From Paragonimus skrjabini miyazakii (Eukaryota > Platyhelminthes > Trematoda > Plagiorchiida > Troglotrematidae): DNA of 64,000 bases. The stretch covers positions 65,142 to 129,141 of the forward strand of contig JTDE01000426.1 of the NCBI GenBank assembly GCA_014338405.1, read 5' to 3'. The position numbers and the translations under genes were made by a program. Every line of letters begins with the position of its first letter. Position 1 is the stretch's first letter. This document shows, in pieces, positions 11,766 through 23,600 of the stretch. Under the pieces are notes generated by a model, which had not been told where the DNA came from, did no database searches, and saw only the letters and a program-made list of their open reading frames with translations.

Positions 11766-12018
11766 AACAACCGAATCGCTTAAGTCAATTTTGCGGGATA
11801 AAACGACAAATTGGAAAATCAAAACGTATCAAGTTTATCACCTAGTTGAAATCGCTAGATCAAACGGTGTTGGGGCGCTATAAAAAGTACTGTTTATTAT
11901 TAAAGCGAGATTAATTCGTGCCGCGCATCCCAGTCTTTTTCCTATCTTCTACATACGGTTTCCACGTACGCGATATACACTTCTTTGGATGCTATCCTTC
12001 TCCAATCCTTCATGCTAT
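11766..12018. other. Unassigned sequence before the gap
   Basis: No PLE RT could be recognised on the minus strand here, though an uninterrupted copy would continue in this direction. Confidence 0.4.
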
Positions 12019-12118
12019 NNNNNNNNNNNNNNNNNNNNNNNNNNNNNNNNNNNNNNNNNNNNNNNNNNNNNNNNNNNNNNNNNNNNNNNNNNNNNNNNNN
12101 NNNNNNNNNNNNNNNNNN
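12019..12118. other. Assembly gap (100 N)
   Basis: A run of exactly 100 N, the usual placeholder for a scaffold gap of unknown size. Frames reported across it are artefacts. Confidence 0.98.
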
Positions 12119-14283
12119 TAATACATATCTTGTGAGCATGCACTTTTATAACTTCCACTGTTTCGGTCCTGGATTAAATAAAACAGGATCCAGAGTTCAA
12201 CTGTGTGTTGTATAAGCATGATAATGCAAAACACAGTGTAGATGTATACTAATAATCTTACCGTCCCTTGCGTATGAGGATATTTGACTAGCGAATTATA
12301 AATCATACCTTATACATAAACAAGAATATCGTATTTCCCTATTCTAGCTTCAGCGGAAAATTTTTACATTAGTGTCGCTGTACCCAGAGTATTCATGAAA
12401 GGTCTAAGTTTCAAACAACTGTTTTTGTTATCTTTGAATAAGCATACACTCTAATAAAAAATAAGATCCGGACCGTATAATATTTTTTGAATAAATATAC
12501 AAAACCTATACTCTAACCACATATATCTACTAGGTATGTGTAACTTTTACCTATGCTGACTTATTATCTTACCTGTACATTGAAATCAGGGGGCTGGTAC
12601 TGTTAACCAGCCTTGTATCATTTTTCATACAACGATTTGCTGTGACAAAAGAAAAGGATTGGAAGCTAACAACTTTGTGGGATGAAGTCAATGAATTTGG
12701 TAAGTATAGATTCCAGTCTATCGGTAGTCAAATCTCAACTGGGGAAGTGTAAATTTCAGAAATTGTACAACACAGATGCATGGTTCCCAGTACGTGAAAA
12801 CCTGAATTAAGATCATGTGATGAACTGGCGGTACGCGGAATATGTTAGCCTGACAGATCACCCTAGTTTTAAACATTATAGAAACTTTGCTGGATTTTGA
12901 GAAGTACAATTAGTATCTACGTTTGTCGCTCAAGTGAACCAAAACGTTTGATAAAAACGTTTTGCGCCACAACCTGTTTTCCTCATAGAGTTTCATTGTC
13001 GTTTAAGAGTGAATGGTGTTCTTCCCAAGCTTGTCTTGAACACTGTGATGTTTCTAAAGAAACGTAAGCATATTTTCGGTTTAAACTCTGTATCAGTTTG
13101 ACTGCATTTGCGGTATGATTTTACGGCTTCAGCTGTGAACTGCAGGATGTGCACCAGTTATCGTAGATCGATGACCAGTATCTGGTGTGTAACACTTTAC
13201 CGCAACCTTTCTTGTGTTCGTTCACTAATCAAACTGGCTGAAGACTGCCGTTCAAAGTTAGGTCTCTGGTTCTGTTTATTTGCATTCTCTGTTTGACGAA
13301 TTTTAATTCTCACATAAATCATCGATCCACATGATATAAAACCTATGGCTGAATAGTTTAAGAACCAGCAGCGTACACTATAAAGCAGGTTTAAGAGATA
13401 CCGAAACAAGACAGCAGTTTTATGCTTGTAACACGACCAACTTATAATGCTGTATTTTTGCAAAGGCAGTTTGAACGGAGCAATCCAAAGAGGCCATTTT
13501 TCAATTGTATCCTGGAGAATTTGATTATAGGTGATAAGGTGCGAATTACAAAACGAGTGGTTTTAGTGTGGATACGATAATTCGGAAATGAAAGTTGAAA
13601 AGTGGATCAGACGCAACCGTGTCAGTCACAAATCCATCATGGTGGACGTTATCAGATAGCACAACTAACCTAACTAATGTGTTACTGTAATCATTAAATC
13701 GAATACCAAAATCTCAATGACTCTGCTCGGACATAAATCAGCACCCTGTTTTCAACAGTTGCTTGAACTATGGCGAACGTACCAATGAGATACACCAAGT
13801 GGCGATCATCCTGAAAAGAACGACTGCATGACTAAGGAACAGCACATCTGCTAATCTAGCTCGTATGAACAGTTTTATGCTTGATCTACCGTGAACGCTG
13901 CATGATCTCTCGTATTTACTCGAAACGGTGGACAGTTGACTCAAAATAAATCGTGCACCCTACCTTTTCCAGCCGCTCAATTCAAGCGAACCATTGCAGA
14001 AAATGAGACACCGATTTCCGACGGAAAGCGTCTGTGTACCAAGATAGTCATTAATCATAGTCCGGAAATCAAAATGCCGAAACTCGGATAAACAAGCAGA
14101 AGTTGACTGTGCTTCTCCAAAAGACCCGTATGCGACTGCGTCGAGTCCGGAATCAGTAAACCAAAATTAAACTGAGACAAAAACTAGGACGATTTCAAAT
14201 GCTTCCCTTTTTCTGTACAAGCGGTCAATTTGTGCGTTTAACATCGAAAGTGTGAGCAGTTCACTTGAAGTTGATGATTTAGA
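12119..14283. other. Unassigned non-coding sequence
   Basis: No protein motif or family repeat recognised. It contains a perfect 7-bp hairpin, ggctggt/accagcc at 12592-12612 with a 7-nt loop, of unknown meaning. Confidence 0.4.
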
Positions 14284-14375
14284 AAAGACCCAATGGTAAA
14301 ATGTCTGGGCTTCGGCTGGATTCACACTAGTGACAGAAGCAAAATTCGCAGACGGAGCAATTGCTCTGCCAAATG
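14284..14375 (-). repeat. SINE B, promoter-proximal half of an interrupted copy
   Basis: Minus-strand match to the tRNA-like half of the 24.15-24.25 kb copy: aagacccaatggtaaaatgtctgggct, then a B-box region, then gcaattgctctgccaaatg. The rest of the SINE resumes only at about 14855. Confidence 0.6.
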
Positions 14376-14854
14376 CTGTAAACTCTCGAAAGAATAACCC
14401 GGTTCATCCTTAATATAATAATATGCTTGACAAAAATCGGATTCTCCTGCTGGTGATAATTAACACGGGAAATCTCGGCCCGGAAAATATGGCGACTATC
14501 CCGTAATTTGCTCCCAAGACAAACCAAGAAATGTTTGCAGAAAACAACTTTGGTCCGCTCCAAAAACAGTGCGACCATGAGGAAATTACAAGGTATTTAT
14601 ATGGGACATAGTGATCTAAAAGCATTCTCGAACCAGAAAATGGAAGGACAGTTACCGAAGATAACAGATGAGGTCAGTAATTCGCCAATGAATATAGCGG
14701 AATAAAGTTCGGACAGGTAAAAAAACTGGCCAACGTTACCCCTCAACCGTTCTGGACGGTTCCGCGAATTCTGATTGGATTAATCGTTTTTCTCGAGGAC
14801 GGAAGAGGTTTTAGACGGAATAAATGGACTCCCTAATACCAACCTACCTACGAA
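14376..14854. other. About 480 bp separating the two halves of a SINE B copy
   Basis: Sequence absent from the uninterrupted copy at 24.1-24.4 kb. It contains no long coding frame of known type. It may be an inserted element such as a short non-autonomous unit or solo terminal repeat. Clear terminal repeats or target-site duplications were not found by eye. Confidence 0.45.
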
Positions 14855-15030
14855 GTCAGGCCAGGAGCCCGGAGATTTCACATCTGGACCCGGTTACCCA
14901 ATCAACCAACTGCGTCGTGTGACATCAACCAAATGATCCAGGAGATTGACTACCCAAGCAGGATTTCTTGGTCAGTTCACGGTGAAACTCACTAACGTCA
15001 CTGATAAGCACTGGCATTATATTATTAACT
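14855..15030 (-). repeat. SINE B, distal half of an interrupted copy
   Basis: Matches 24245-24420 block by block: gcccggagatttcacatctgg, acccggttacccaatcaacc, caactgcgtcgtgtgacat, aaatgatccaggagattgac, cccaagcaggatttcttggtcagttca, then cactgataagcactggcatt. Confidence 0.7.
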
Positions 15031-17074
15031 TGACAACTGTATACGAGTGCACAAGTGCAAAGCTGTTTTAGTCTCAGTGTCATCGAATAATAAATGAAAA
15101 TACACAATTGTCGCCAGTGCAAAAATTTTGAGACTATATTTGGTTTACCCACAGTTATGTTGCAAACACACCGCAGTAGTGTACAATCAAATTTAATGAT
15201 TCGACTTCGGGGAATTAAAATATTTCAATTTGTACAAAATCTATACCTGACAGCAGTCTTCAAATTTAGGTATGCGTTCGGGTTAGGTCACTTCAAAGGA
15301 AGGCATTAGACTCGTGTTTTCCTCAAGAGTAGCGCATATCCTCGTCCCGACCGGAATTTTTACTCCAACTCATACATTTGTGGGACAGGCTTGTTGTCCG
15401 CAACTCTAGTAACCCCATAATAGTTATGTCGAACACTCATTTACAAACGCTCAACCACAACTTTGTGTTGCTAGGGCACAGAATTCCAGATTATCGCGAA
15501 GGAGGGAGAAACAGAAGCGCCCTGTTCACTCCAGTCGCTAAACACGTGATCAAAGAGATTCTATGGAGACATGAGATGGGCAATGCACAGACAGCGAACG
15601 GTGTCAGTGTGATTATCGCTGAGCATGTATTGCATATAATCACTTTTTAAATTTTAAACAGTTAGGTTTTTACTCTCTGGATGAATTACCTAACCACGTT
15701 ATGTTTATTTCAGTCACTGGTGCAAGACAGAACTTAACTGGAGGTACATCCTAGTAACATATTATAACATCCATGTCACACCAACCTTAGTCTCTAGGTG
15801 GTCATTGGGGCGAAGTTGTTCAAAAACCAATAACCCAGATGGTATGCGTATAAACCTACACTTCACGTCATCCTCTCACTCGCATGTGAACTCTTTGGTC
15901 TGCCCTCCCAATTCCTTCTGTTCAGCTATTGCTCCGAATGATTTTTGGTAACCATTTCGAGAGAAAAATCAAAATGCTAGCATGTTGCCAAAAATGCATT
16001 TCTGCAGCTCAGGCAAACTGCAAAAGGTTGAACCAACACTTCAACTTGAACATTATCAACAGTGGATATCCCAATTGTGCAGCGTAATAGGATTTCATTG
16101 AATAAACCTCATAAAAACTGGATGGTAATTTCATAACAAGATTATCATACTGGAGAAATTTTGAGGATGCCCAATGTACTACAGGCTTATATTAACCGAT
16201 TGAGTAGTAGCTAAATATTTATCGCTGTATATTCGCCACTCCCTTAATTTGACGAATTCTCGCGATTGTGCTGCCAATTCTTTGTTGGACGCACACCCTG
16301 TCAACAGTCTGTCTGAACCCACAAAATACAATTCCTACATAGATTTTAAAAAACAGAAAGCGTCCGATTTTGTTCCACTCAATGCTGATTATATCTATAA
16401 AATCAACCCCATAACATGTCGCATTCATTAAACGTCACATGTTTGATAATATTGCTAAATTTCATCTGTACCAATCACATCCTGCACAGCTGTCTGCCCT
16501 CTGTAAGTGTGACAGGTAACACCTTAAAAAGTAACACATTCTAACATGCCCCCACTTTCCCCTTTAATAAGTGCGCTATGTCACAAGTATTGCTAAAGCT
16601 GGCAATTACTACATGGCTATCGTGCATGCGAAAACAAATTTCGCCCAAGTTGATAAGCCGCCGTTGCACAATAGGTGATTGGCTGTTTCTTTGCTATTCT
16701 ACAAAATAACACACCTCGATCAGGTTACATTTCAAAGTAGAGTAGAGAATTCTTATCATGACAGCATTCACAGTACGAGTGTACACACAATGGGTGAATT
16801 GATCATCCAGGTTCCAGAAAAGCCTGACATGTCCTCATTGAAATTAAAGCACTGATATTCGGCCAACATGAGAAATTTCAACGCGTACTGCCCATGTATA
16901 CGTGATGAAGCATTTACTGGATTAATTCTGGTTTCACAGCATGCATGTTATGTCCTTAGCATCCTGCATTACTCGTGAGCAGTACACAAGTGAAGTGTTA
17001 TCTCATAGTAATTCTCTTACTGTTGTCTTGAACACACCATTATAATAAGCGGCTAATCAAAACGAATTAACCAA
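15031..17074. other. Unassigned non-coding sequence
   Basis: Contains a 90-codon plus-strand frame (15378-15650) and paired short frames at 16219-16431. None has recognisable motifs. No family repeat was identified. Confidence 0.4.
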
Positions 17075-17528
17075 ATCACCGACTACTCATCGGTAATCTA
17101 AAATACAGTCTAGCAGATTTAATGAGAACGGAGATTTTGACCTATCTAGGAAGTCCTAATTGAGGGGTTATCGATTGGAGTTAACAGACAGTAACTGTGT
17201 CTCCTATCGAGACGAACAGGCAACCTGATCATTACTCAAGCGGAAGTGGTTGAGCGTTCACATATGATAATTCGGTCGTGCCTAATGTGACGTCAATGGC
17301 GCAGTGGTTAACACAGTTGCCTCATGAAAAGCGTGGCCAGAGTTCTAGTCCCGGCAGTGGTGGAGATATGCACTACTGATGAGCTATAATGAGAGCGAAA
17401 CTCGAGTTTGTTGCTTCTGCTGTTCGAAAGGGGCCGACTGGAAAGTCTATGGGAATGCGGCAGCTGCGATCAATTGTGGGCGATGTTCGACTTGAAATTA
17501 TCCAAATTCCCGAATACTCATCAGTAAT
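17075..17528 (+). mobile_element. SINE A full unit with hammerhead-like core
   Basis: The unit is bounded by the tail motif (gactactcatcggtaat near 17081 and gaatactcatcagtaat near 17512), giving a spacing of about 431 bp. In between it has an upstream block (gaagtcctaattgaggggttatcgattg), a tRNA-like part with A-box-like tggcgcagtggttaac and B-box-like gttctagtcc, then the hammerhead-like core, then ccgactggaaagtctatggg and gatcaattgtgggcgatgttc. The 3' tail abuts a Ty3 gag relic on the opposite strand at about 17528, so one element is inserted in or beside the other. Internal boxes suggest past RNA polymerase III transcription. Confidence 0.75.
17341..17408 (+). ncRNA. Hammerhead-ribozyme-like core in SINE A
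   Basis: CTGATGA at 17376-17382, stem II gct/agc with partial pairing, then GAAAC at 17397-17401. The strand actcgagt after it can pair with gttctagt ending in the GTC triplet at 17348-17350, with one C/T mismatch, so the tRNA B box would double as stem III. Stem I is imperfect: a ccggcag segment after GTC has no matching partner before CTGATGA. The core residues are intact; cleavage is not demonstrated. Confidence 0.6.
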
Positions 17529-18047
17529 TGTATTGTGTACTGAGAAGTGATGTGCGTTCTCCAACTATAGTTGTAAGTATGGAGACGGTCCCTTGCAAAC
17601 TGTAATCTCGAGAGTGATTTGCCTGAATGAAGTTGCAATACTGAGTGTGTTCATTGGCACCTAATTTCTGCATCAGTAGGCGCACTTTAGCTGGTTAATC
17701 CAACGTTGCACCATCAACAACAAATATATCTTCATAACGTCTGTACCATGAAAGAAAGGTGATTCCGGATTCTGAATCATAAACAAACGCCTCAATGCCA
17801 CTGGCTGATAATTCCTCTAACTTGGCTTCTTCTGAGATGCTGGGACTTGTAGGCTGGAGGGAAAGTCTGTTCGCTAGAACTTCCAATAACCTAGTATTCC
17901 GCTGTTGCTGTTGTTGTTGTTGTTGCTGCTGCTGCTGCTGTAATGTATGCAACATATGAGGAGTTGAGTGTGCATAAGTCAACTCAGTGCCCATCCCCCC
18001 CCCGGAATTTGTAGATGTAGATATCAAGCATAATTGACCATCCTCAT
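17527..18047 (-). pseudogene. Ty3-type gag relic with polyglutamine tract
   Basis: Minus-strand frame. A low-complexity N-terminus with about 13 consecutive Gln (CAG/CAA tract at 17901-17942) is followed by LLEVLANRL and then AFVYDSESGITFLSWYRRYEDIFVVD, which resembles the gag segment of flatworm Ty3 elements (aromatic TFxxWxxRYED pattern). A stop codon at about 17695 interrupts it. The same frame then continues with AKVRLLMQKLGANEH and GERTSLLSTQYN, as expected for gag, until it meets the SINE A tail. The true start is uncertain: a TTG opens the listed frame, the first in-frame ATG lies after a Gly run, and an upstream stop limits it. No capsid zinc knuckle or pol is present, so only a gag fragment remains. 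Confidence 0.65.
17901..17942. repeat. CAG/CAA (CTG/TTG) microsatellite coding polyQ
   Basis: Run of ctg and ttg triplets on the plus strand, encoding glutamine in the gag relic on the minus strand. Mixed codons suggest it began as a coding tract rather than a pure slippage array. Confidence 0.85.
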
Positions 18048-19800
18048 TTCTCTCCAGTGCTTATATTCCGTAAGCAACCGTTTACTGTTTCATCCAATCA
18101 ATGGTCAATCGTGCAAATTCCCAATGCAAATTGAGTCAACTGATAATTACTCCATTGGCCACTCCATCCGGTGCAATGCATTTTTCCAAGTTTATTTCAA
18201 CCGTGTGATTAACTACGGACTAAACCATAAGATGCCCTCAGTTCATGATGTTTGTCCGTATACGTATGTGTACAATATCTCAAGTTGATCACGAGCCCAG
18301 TTCGTAACATTTGCGCCACCTTATATAAAACAGAAAATAGTGACTGGCGATTTTGTTGTATCACTCAGCTAGTCGCTTCAACTATTTAAATCTGTACGGC
18401 GTTTAATTCAGATGTTACCGTTTTGCGGTTGAACGGTCTACCCGTAATATGTTTTTTGTATACTAACTTCTCGTTCAACTTCATCTGTCAAATTGGTCTA
18501 AGAAGCAATGATAGTAGAAGGCGTTTTACAAATAAACATTAAATACGCAAACACGTCTTGATATTACAACTCTTTATTGTAGTGTAGGCAAAAACTTAAC
18601 CAACCATTGTTTCGACAAACAAACTCTTTTTCGATTTTCCATTACGGGCTTGCTTTATATATAACTGTGTGTGAATTTACCTTGCTGGAAGCAAATTCGA
18701 TACCACCGAATGTTTTCAACCTAAATACTAACTTCATGGAATTCGTTGTAAGTAGATCAAGAGTAGTAAATACTCTGATCCTTGTAAATGCCGACCGTAA
18801 TCCGTCCGATATTGTATTATATCATTATCTCATGTCAAGTTTGTCACTGTCCATCTACAGATTATCGGACATACGATGGGGTTACCAAATGCAAATAACA
18901 TTTTTGAGGAAGCTTCACATAACAGTCTTTATAACTAACCAATATAACACACATGTGATTACGCAAACGTATCACGTGTCAAAGTGAGAGCTATCTAATA
19001 TTCTCTATTCATCTAAGCCATTTTGTTTCTATCCCGGCTATTTAAACCAACATAATTTTGCTACCATTGTTCAGTAGACGAATGATTAGAACCAAACTTG
19101 TTTGCTAAACTGTCATCTTAGAAACAAAACGTGTTTTCCTGCATTTTTGCCAATACCAGAATAGTCAACAAATTTGCAATGTTTCATTTCGTTTTAATAA
19201 GTTTGGTGAGGGAGAGGAAGATTGCTGACTACCGTGTACCAAGATTTATGGCTTGGCACGTAGGACGTGGGATTTTTCTTCTGTGTTTTCTCACTTTTGA
19301 GATATGGACCAGGAAGGAATTTATCAGTACAGTTGCTTAAGTGCAACCAAACAAATTACGAGTAAAATAATTTGTGAGATTTCATGTTCCTGTTTGAATA
19401 TTGCTTTAAATCAATTTTCCCAAATCAATCAGAATTGTATAAAGGCAAGGTAGTATGAATGTTTTTTCTGGATAAATGAATTTGAAGTAACCAGTGTTAC
19501 TTTTGAAACAGTAGCATTCCACCATTCACGTCTAACCAACAATAATACCGATTTGTTTGGAACAGTCAGAGTTGAAAACTTAAACAACTAAAAACATTCT
19601 GACAAAGAAAATCAATAATCTCAGTAGCATTTTACCTTACTATAGTTTGGATGTCAAAAAATCATGCGCCGTGACATTTATTTTTAGAGAACATCTACAC
19701 CATATGTGGTACAAATGTCGTCAATGTGTGTATATTGCAGTTAACCTGTTTCTACCAAACAGCTTGAGACTGATATGACTTTATGAGTGAATTGAGATAC
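18048..19800. other. Unassigned non-coding sequence
   Basis: On the minus strand this lies 5' of the gag relic, so it could include a leader and LTR, but no LTR pair was seen. A 126-codon plus-strand frame at 18607-18987 has AT-driven composition and no recognised motif. Confidence 0.4.
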
Positions 19801-19802
19801 AC

Positions 19803-20249
19803 TGATCTTTAGTTACCTCGGGTGGATTTCGCATAAATTATCACAATCGAACTGAGGATAACACAGGAACAAAAGTCAACCGAGTTATAAAATGGTTTGA
19901 TCACCGTTCGATGAGCCTGAAGTTTGGTCAAAGTTTACAGGAAAAACAATGGAGAGCTAAACTACAGGACCTTATGAAAAATAGACTGCACAAAACAATA
20001 ATGCAATTCCGATTAAGGTTGAAACCTATATTATCCAGTTTATCTGAGGTAGCAGATATAAGATTAAACATTCTATGTGATTTATTCTCAACCCCAAAAT
20101 CGATTAGACTCTACGATCTCCCCCAAAGTGTACAAGGGCTGAAAACCCAATATTTAGTACTGACTAACCACCAGTCAGACGTTCTGGCTGATCAAGTCCA
20201 ATCAGTGGTTAAGCAGACAGTTGAACGGCGATTTGGTAATCAACGCTAA
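19803..20249 (+). CDS. Unidentified open frame, 148 codons
   Basis: Open without a stop from about 19806 to 20249; the first ATG is at 19911, giving 112 residues. The predicted peptide is rich in Lys, Arg, Leu and Gln, with stretches such as WRAKLQDLMKNRL and QFRLRLKPILSSL that could be helical. There is no signal peptide, membrane segment or metal-binding pattern. It resembles no retroelement domain I know. It could be an N-terminal or C-terminal piece of an element protein, since a PLE tail lies 330 bp downstream in the same orientation, or a host exon, or chance. It is among the longest unexplained frames in a stop-rich region, hence listed at low confidence. Confidence 0.2.
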
Positions 20250-20554
20250 TGATCCTTCTGATGTTGTTGACAGGCTCGAATGTACAACTTGTCTTGATGA
20301 AAACGTTTTCTCACATTTTGATGTACATTTTTAAATGTACATGACAGTATACCACTGAAACACTTCCTGGTTTACTGGGGAATGACGACACGTTTAATGT
20401 ACGTACCAACTTATCGCCTTGCGACTTTACAAACACTATGTAAAACATGATGTCCCACCTACTAACTAACCATCGGCTTCATCTGATCGCTTCAGGCACA
20501 ACCCACGTTGATCTGATCATGGTAGAATCCCGTGGGACCGTTGCCAGTTTGTAA

Positions 20555-20670
20555 ATATGATTCCAACTGCAACCTTTCTGACGAAGGCCACCCGAGGTGG
20601 CTGTAAGGTGCAGTACTACAATTTTCTCCCAACAACATATTGTTCTCAATGAATAGATACTTATTTTTAA
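20555..20670 (+). ncRNA. Hammerhead-like PLE tail (copy 2)
   Basis: Plus strand: CTGACGA at 20578-20584, then a perfect hairpin GCCACC-CGA-GGTGGC at 20587-20601, then tgtaagg where GAAAC would stand, then ttgttctcaatgaat. It aligns with the reverse complement of 10378-10500 over the hairpin and both flanks. The GAAA strand is mutated, so cleavage would not be expected. Confidence 0.6.
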
Positions 20671-23600
20671 CAGAGATATTCCCGCAGACTTTTTAGTCTG
20701 GATATGCCAGTTGATAAAACATACCCCAAGTAAGAACGGTCTAAATGAATCGAGTGTGTTGGAATCAAATTAGTGACAGCTCTGCCAGCCAATTTGTGTG
20801 GCAAAAGTCCTCTTCCTGGTTTTGCACACATGGAGCACGTTATGGACTCTTAGACAAAAAGAACACTGCAGAGTAATTAGCAATACCCAATCCACAAGGG
20901 TCGGACTAGCATGGTTTACATAAATTGCATCGTTCCCTCTCAGACCAGCTGCGCTTTTACGCACGTGTATCAAGTGAACAACTACCTGGTTAAAACACGT
21001 AAATAATTTGGTGTTATCGTGGTTGTCTAGGTAAGCTTGGTCCACGTGATCTTTGATGAATATCAGTCGCTCATTCAATAAGTCACACTTGTCTCTGCGT
21101 GTTGTTTTCATTTGATCAGCCGATTTCGAAAGTTACACTACTTCCATGTTCCCATTGAACTTTCTTTTAATAAGATATTCTAACTTGAATAAATAACGGT
21201 GACTTAGCCCCTTCTTTCAGACAGGATTACCGTCACCGTGCATAATGGGGCTGCTCGCATTCTTTATTCAACCTCCTGAAATAGTAACCTCAATCCTCCT
21301 AACGGATTCCAATCGATCACTAGATTTTGGCTTCGTAGCTCTGGTAGTAGGGCACTTGTTACGTATTCTTGTTCTGTCGCTGAATCGGGTCGGGTTGAGG
21401 TCTACCCTTTTCGAAATGGGAGCGGTCCTAAGTCAGTCAATCTGCTGATCTACTCTCAAGAACACAGTTGTTTTGTGTTCCTCTGTCAGCAGACCGAGTT
21501 GAATGGACGGACGAAGTCCGAATGCACGGTCAGGGGAGAAATAGTGACCAAATGAACGAGAGATAAACTGAGTGGGTCATGTGAACAGTGTATGCCAGGA
21601 CGGTCATGGCGACATCAAGGTGCTTTTATTCACCCTCAACTCAGCAGTTAGTTAGCAACAATTAAGAGCCAGGGCAATGTGTTTAATCTAAAGTGTGCTT
21701 ATGGATTCCGTTGGGCCAAGCCCTTTAAACGCGTCTTTTGTTCAGCTGCGACAACCGAATCGTAGTGAATACATATTACATAAGAAAACATGATTGCATC
21801 AAGGGGTCAGCCGACGTTCACTTACTCAGTATATTGCGTTAACCTTCATTTCCAACTTAGTTTGTTGTTGGAATAAGTCTCCAACAGAAGTTGTATCCTA
21901 TATTGTATGCACACGTAATCACAGGTTCTGCTATTGAGTTAAATTCAGTTTCATTTTATACAGCTCATTAATCTATCCAGCCGCGCCAATTGGTTGACAG
22001 CGCCTTTAGTTCGTTAAAATGTCTGTCTTCTATTTGAATCACACACACTTTTGCCTATCTTCACTTGCAGAATCTAATCGATGACGGTATGGGGTGTCGG
22101 TTTACGGTTGATCACCGAGGAACATCAAAGTCGGTTCCACTTCCCAAATCTGCTACTGTAAGAACCAGTCATGAGAGGATCTGTGTCGATTCAACCAGTT
22201 GTTGGGAAAACAGCTGAGGAGGAGGCTCATTCCCATCTGTGAACGCAGAATAGGAAGTACTATGGCATGTTGCATTTACCCAAATGAACACTCTTTGCAG
22301 ATATCAATGATAAACCACTCAATTGCACTTGGTTAAACTTATTCCGTTGACTAGTTTCAACCTGTGGTTCCGGACTCAATCAACGCAATTGTTCCAGCTC
22401 ACTAGTCGTTTTAACCGGACGGCATATGAGAATGCGAAGGGGCTGTCATCCACTTACATCTGCTATTCCCTCGCACCACGTGTCCGTCTCGTGTTATAAG
22501 CGACTGTGTGAATAAGAGTTCAAAGGTGATACTTCGATAAAGGTCTAGTCTGATCTTACGTGCAGTGAGCTACATGGTCTTCTCACTCGAGTATAGATCG
22601 GCTCAAACTTATTTCTGGTCAAAGATACTTATGATGAACGGAAGAAGCAGACTGAAAAATTGAGTCAACTACCAAGAGTGCCAAAATAACGACCGACACC
22701 CCCGTATAAAAGGAATTCGTACAACCTCAGCAATTACTTCAAGGACTCCATTAGCATGGAACACTTCCAGCGACGAACGATTTTCATAGTGACTGTACGG
22801 TTTGCCTTACTATCGTATAACATATTTATTCATTCAATGTCAGGGAAGAAGCCAATTCCCCAAAAATACCGTTTTGTTTGCTTTTGGAAAGGCCTAACTC
22901 ACTACTGTTTGAAGTGACCTTTACTGGCAGCACGTCATGTGTCACTGCCCTACACGAGCGTTCTTAACCTTTGTACCAATTTCTGGCACCCCGCTCGTGC
23001 GCTCGACTTTTAATTGAGGCATTGCTATATTGTCAGGATCTTTGTTTGATCCATCTTCTGACCTTGTTTTATGATTGGTCACAAACCCTTTAAATATGAT
23101 CTACTTTGTGATTGTGTGGCCTTCGGACTGAGTAACATAAAAACAGCTCTGTCCATGGGCCAGCCTTTCTTCCAAGTTTGTGCGTTAGCCTCAGGTGGTT
23201 AGCTTGGCCGAGAAGTTACGGGATAGTAGTGTATAGTCCGTAGTACGTTAGTCATTATCGTTGACCGTTATTCCGTTATCCTTCATTCCATTAACGGTTA
23301 CTGTTTTATCTGTTTACGCGCTCGTACGCCAGAGATTAAGTTACAACATTCAGGCAAGTTGGTTATTTCAAACTAAGGACTCGAAAGTTATGACTACGAC
23401 TACGTTATGATAATCCGAAGAGTTTTGCGGAATTGCATGCTGGCTTCACAACTAAGGTAAACTACGAAGCTAGCAAAAACCCCTCCCTATAAAGAATAGC
23501 ATAAAACAAAAACACATCGAGCATTCTCCATGGCTGTTTTTTCTACGGCGGACCGCTGTATCTTTGGAGATCTTTTGAAAACCAATTTTTTTAGGAATTA

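Noticed and set aside
11918..12306. Several frames of 65-98 codons crossing the N gap
   Set aside because: A large part of each is ambiguous X from the 100-N placeholder; the flanking parts are short and unrecognised.
18607..18987. A 126-codon plus-strand frame
   Set aside because: Hydrophobic and AT-rich residue content as expected from low-GC sequence; no domain, repeat or conserved context.
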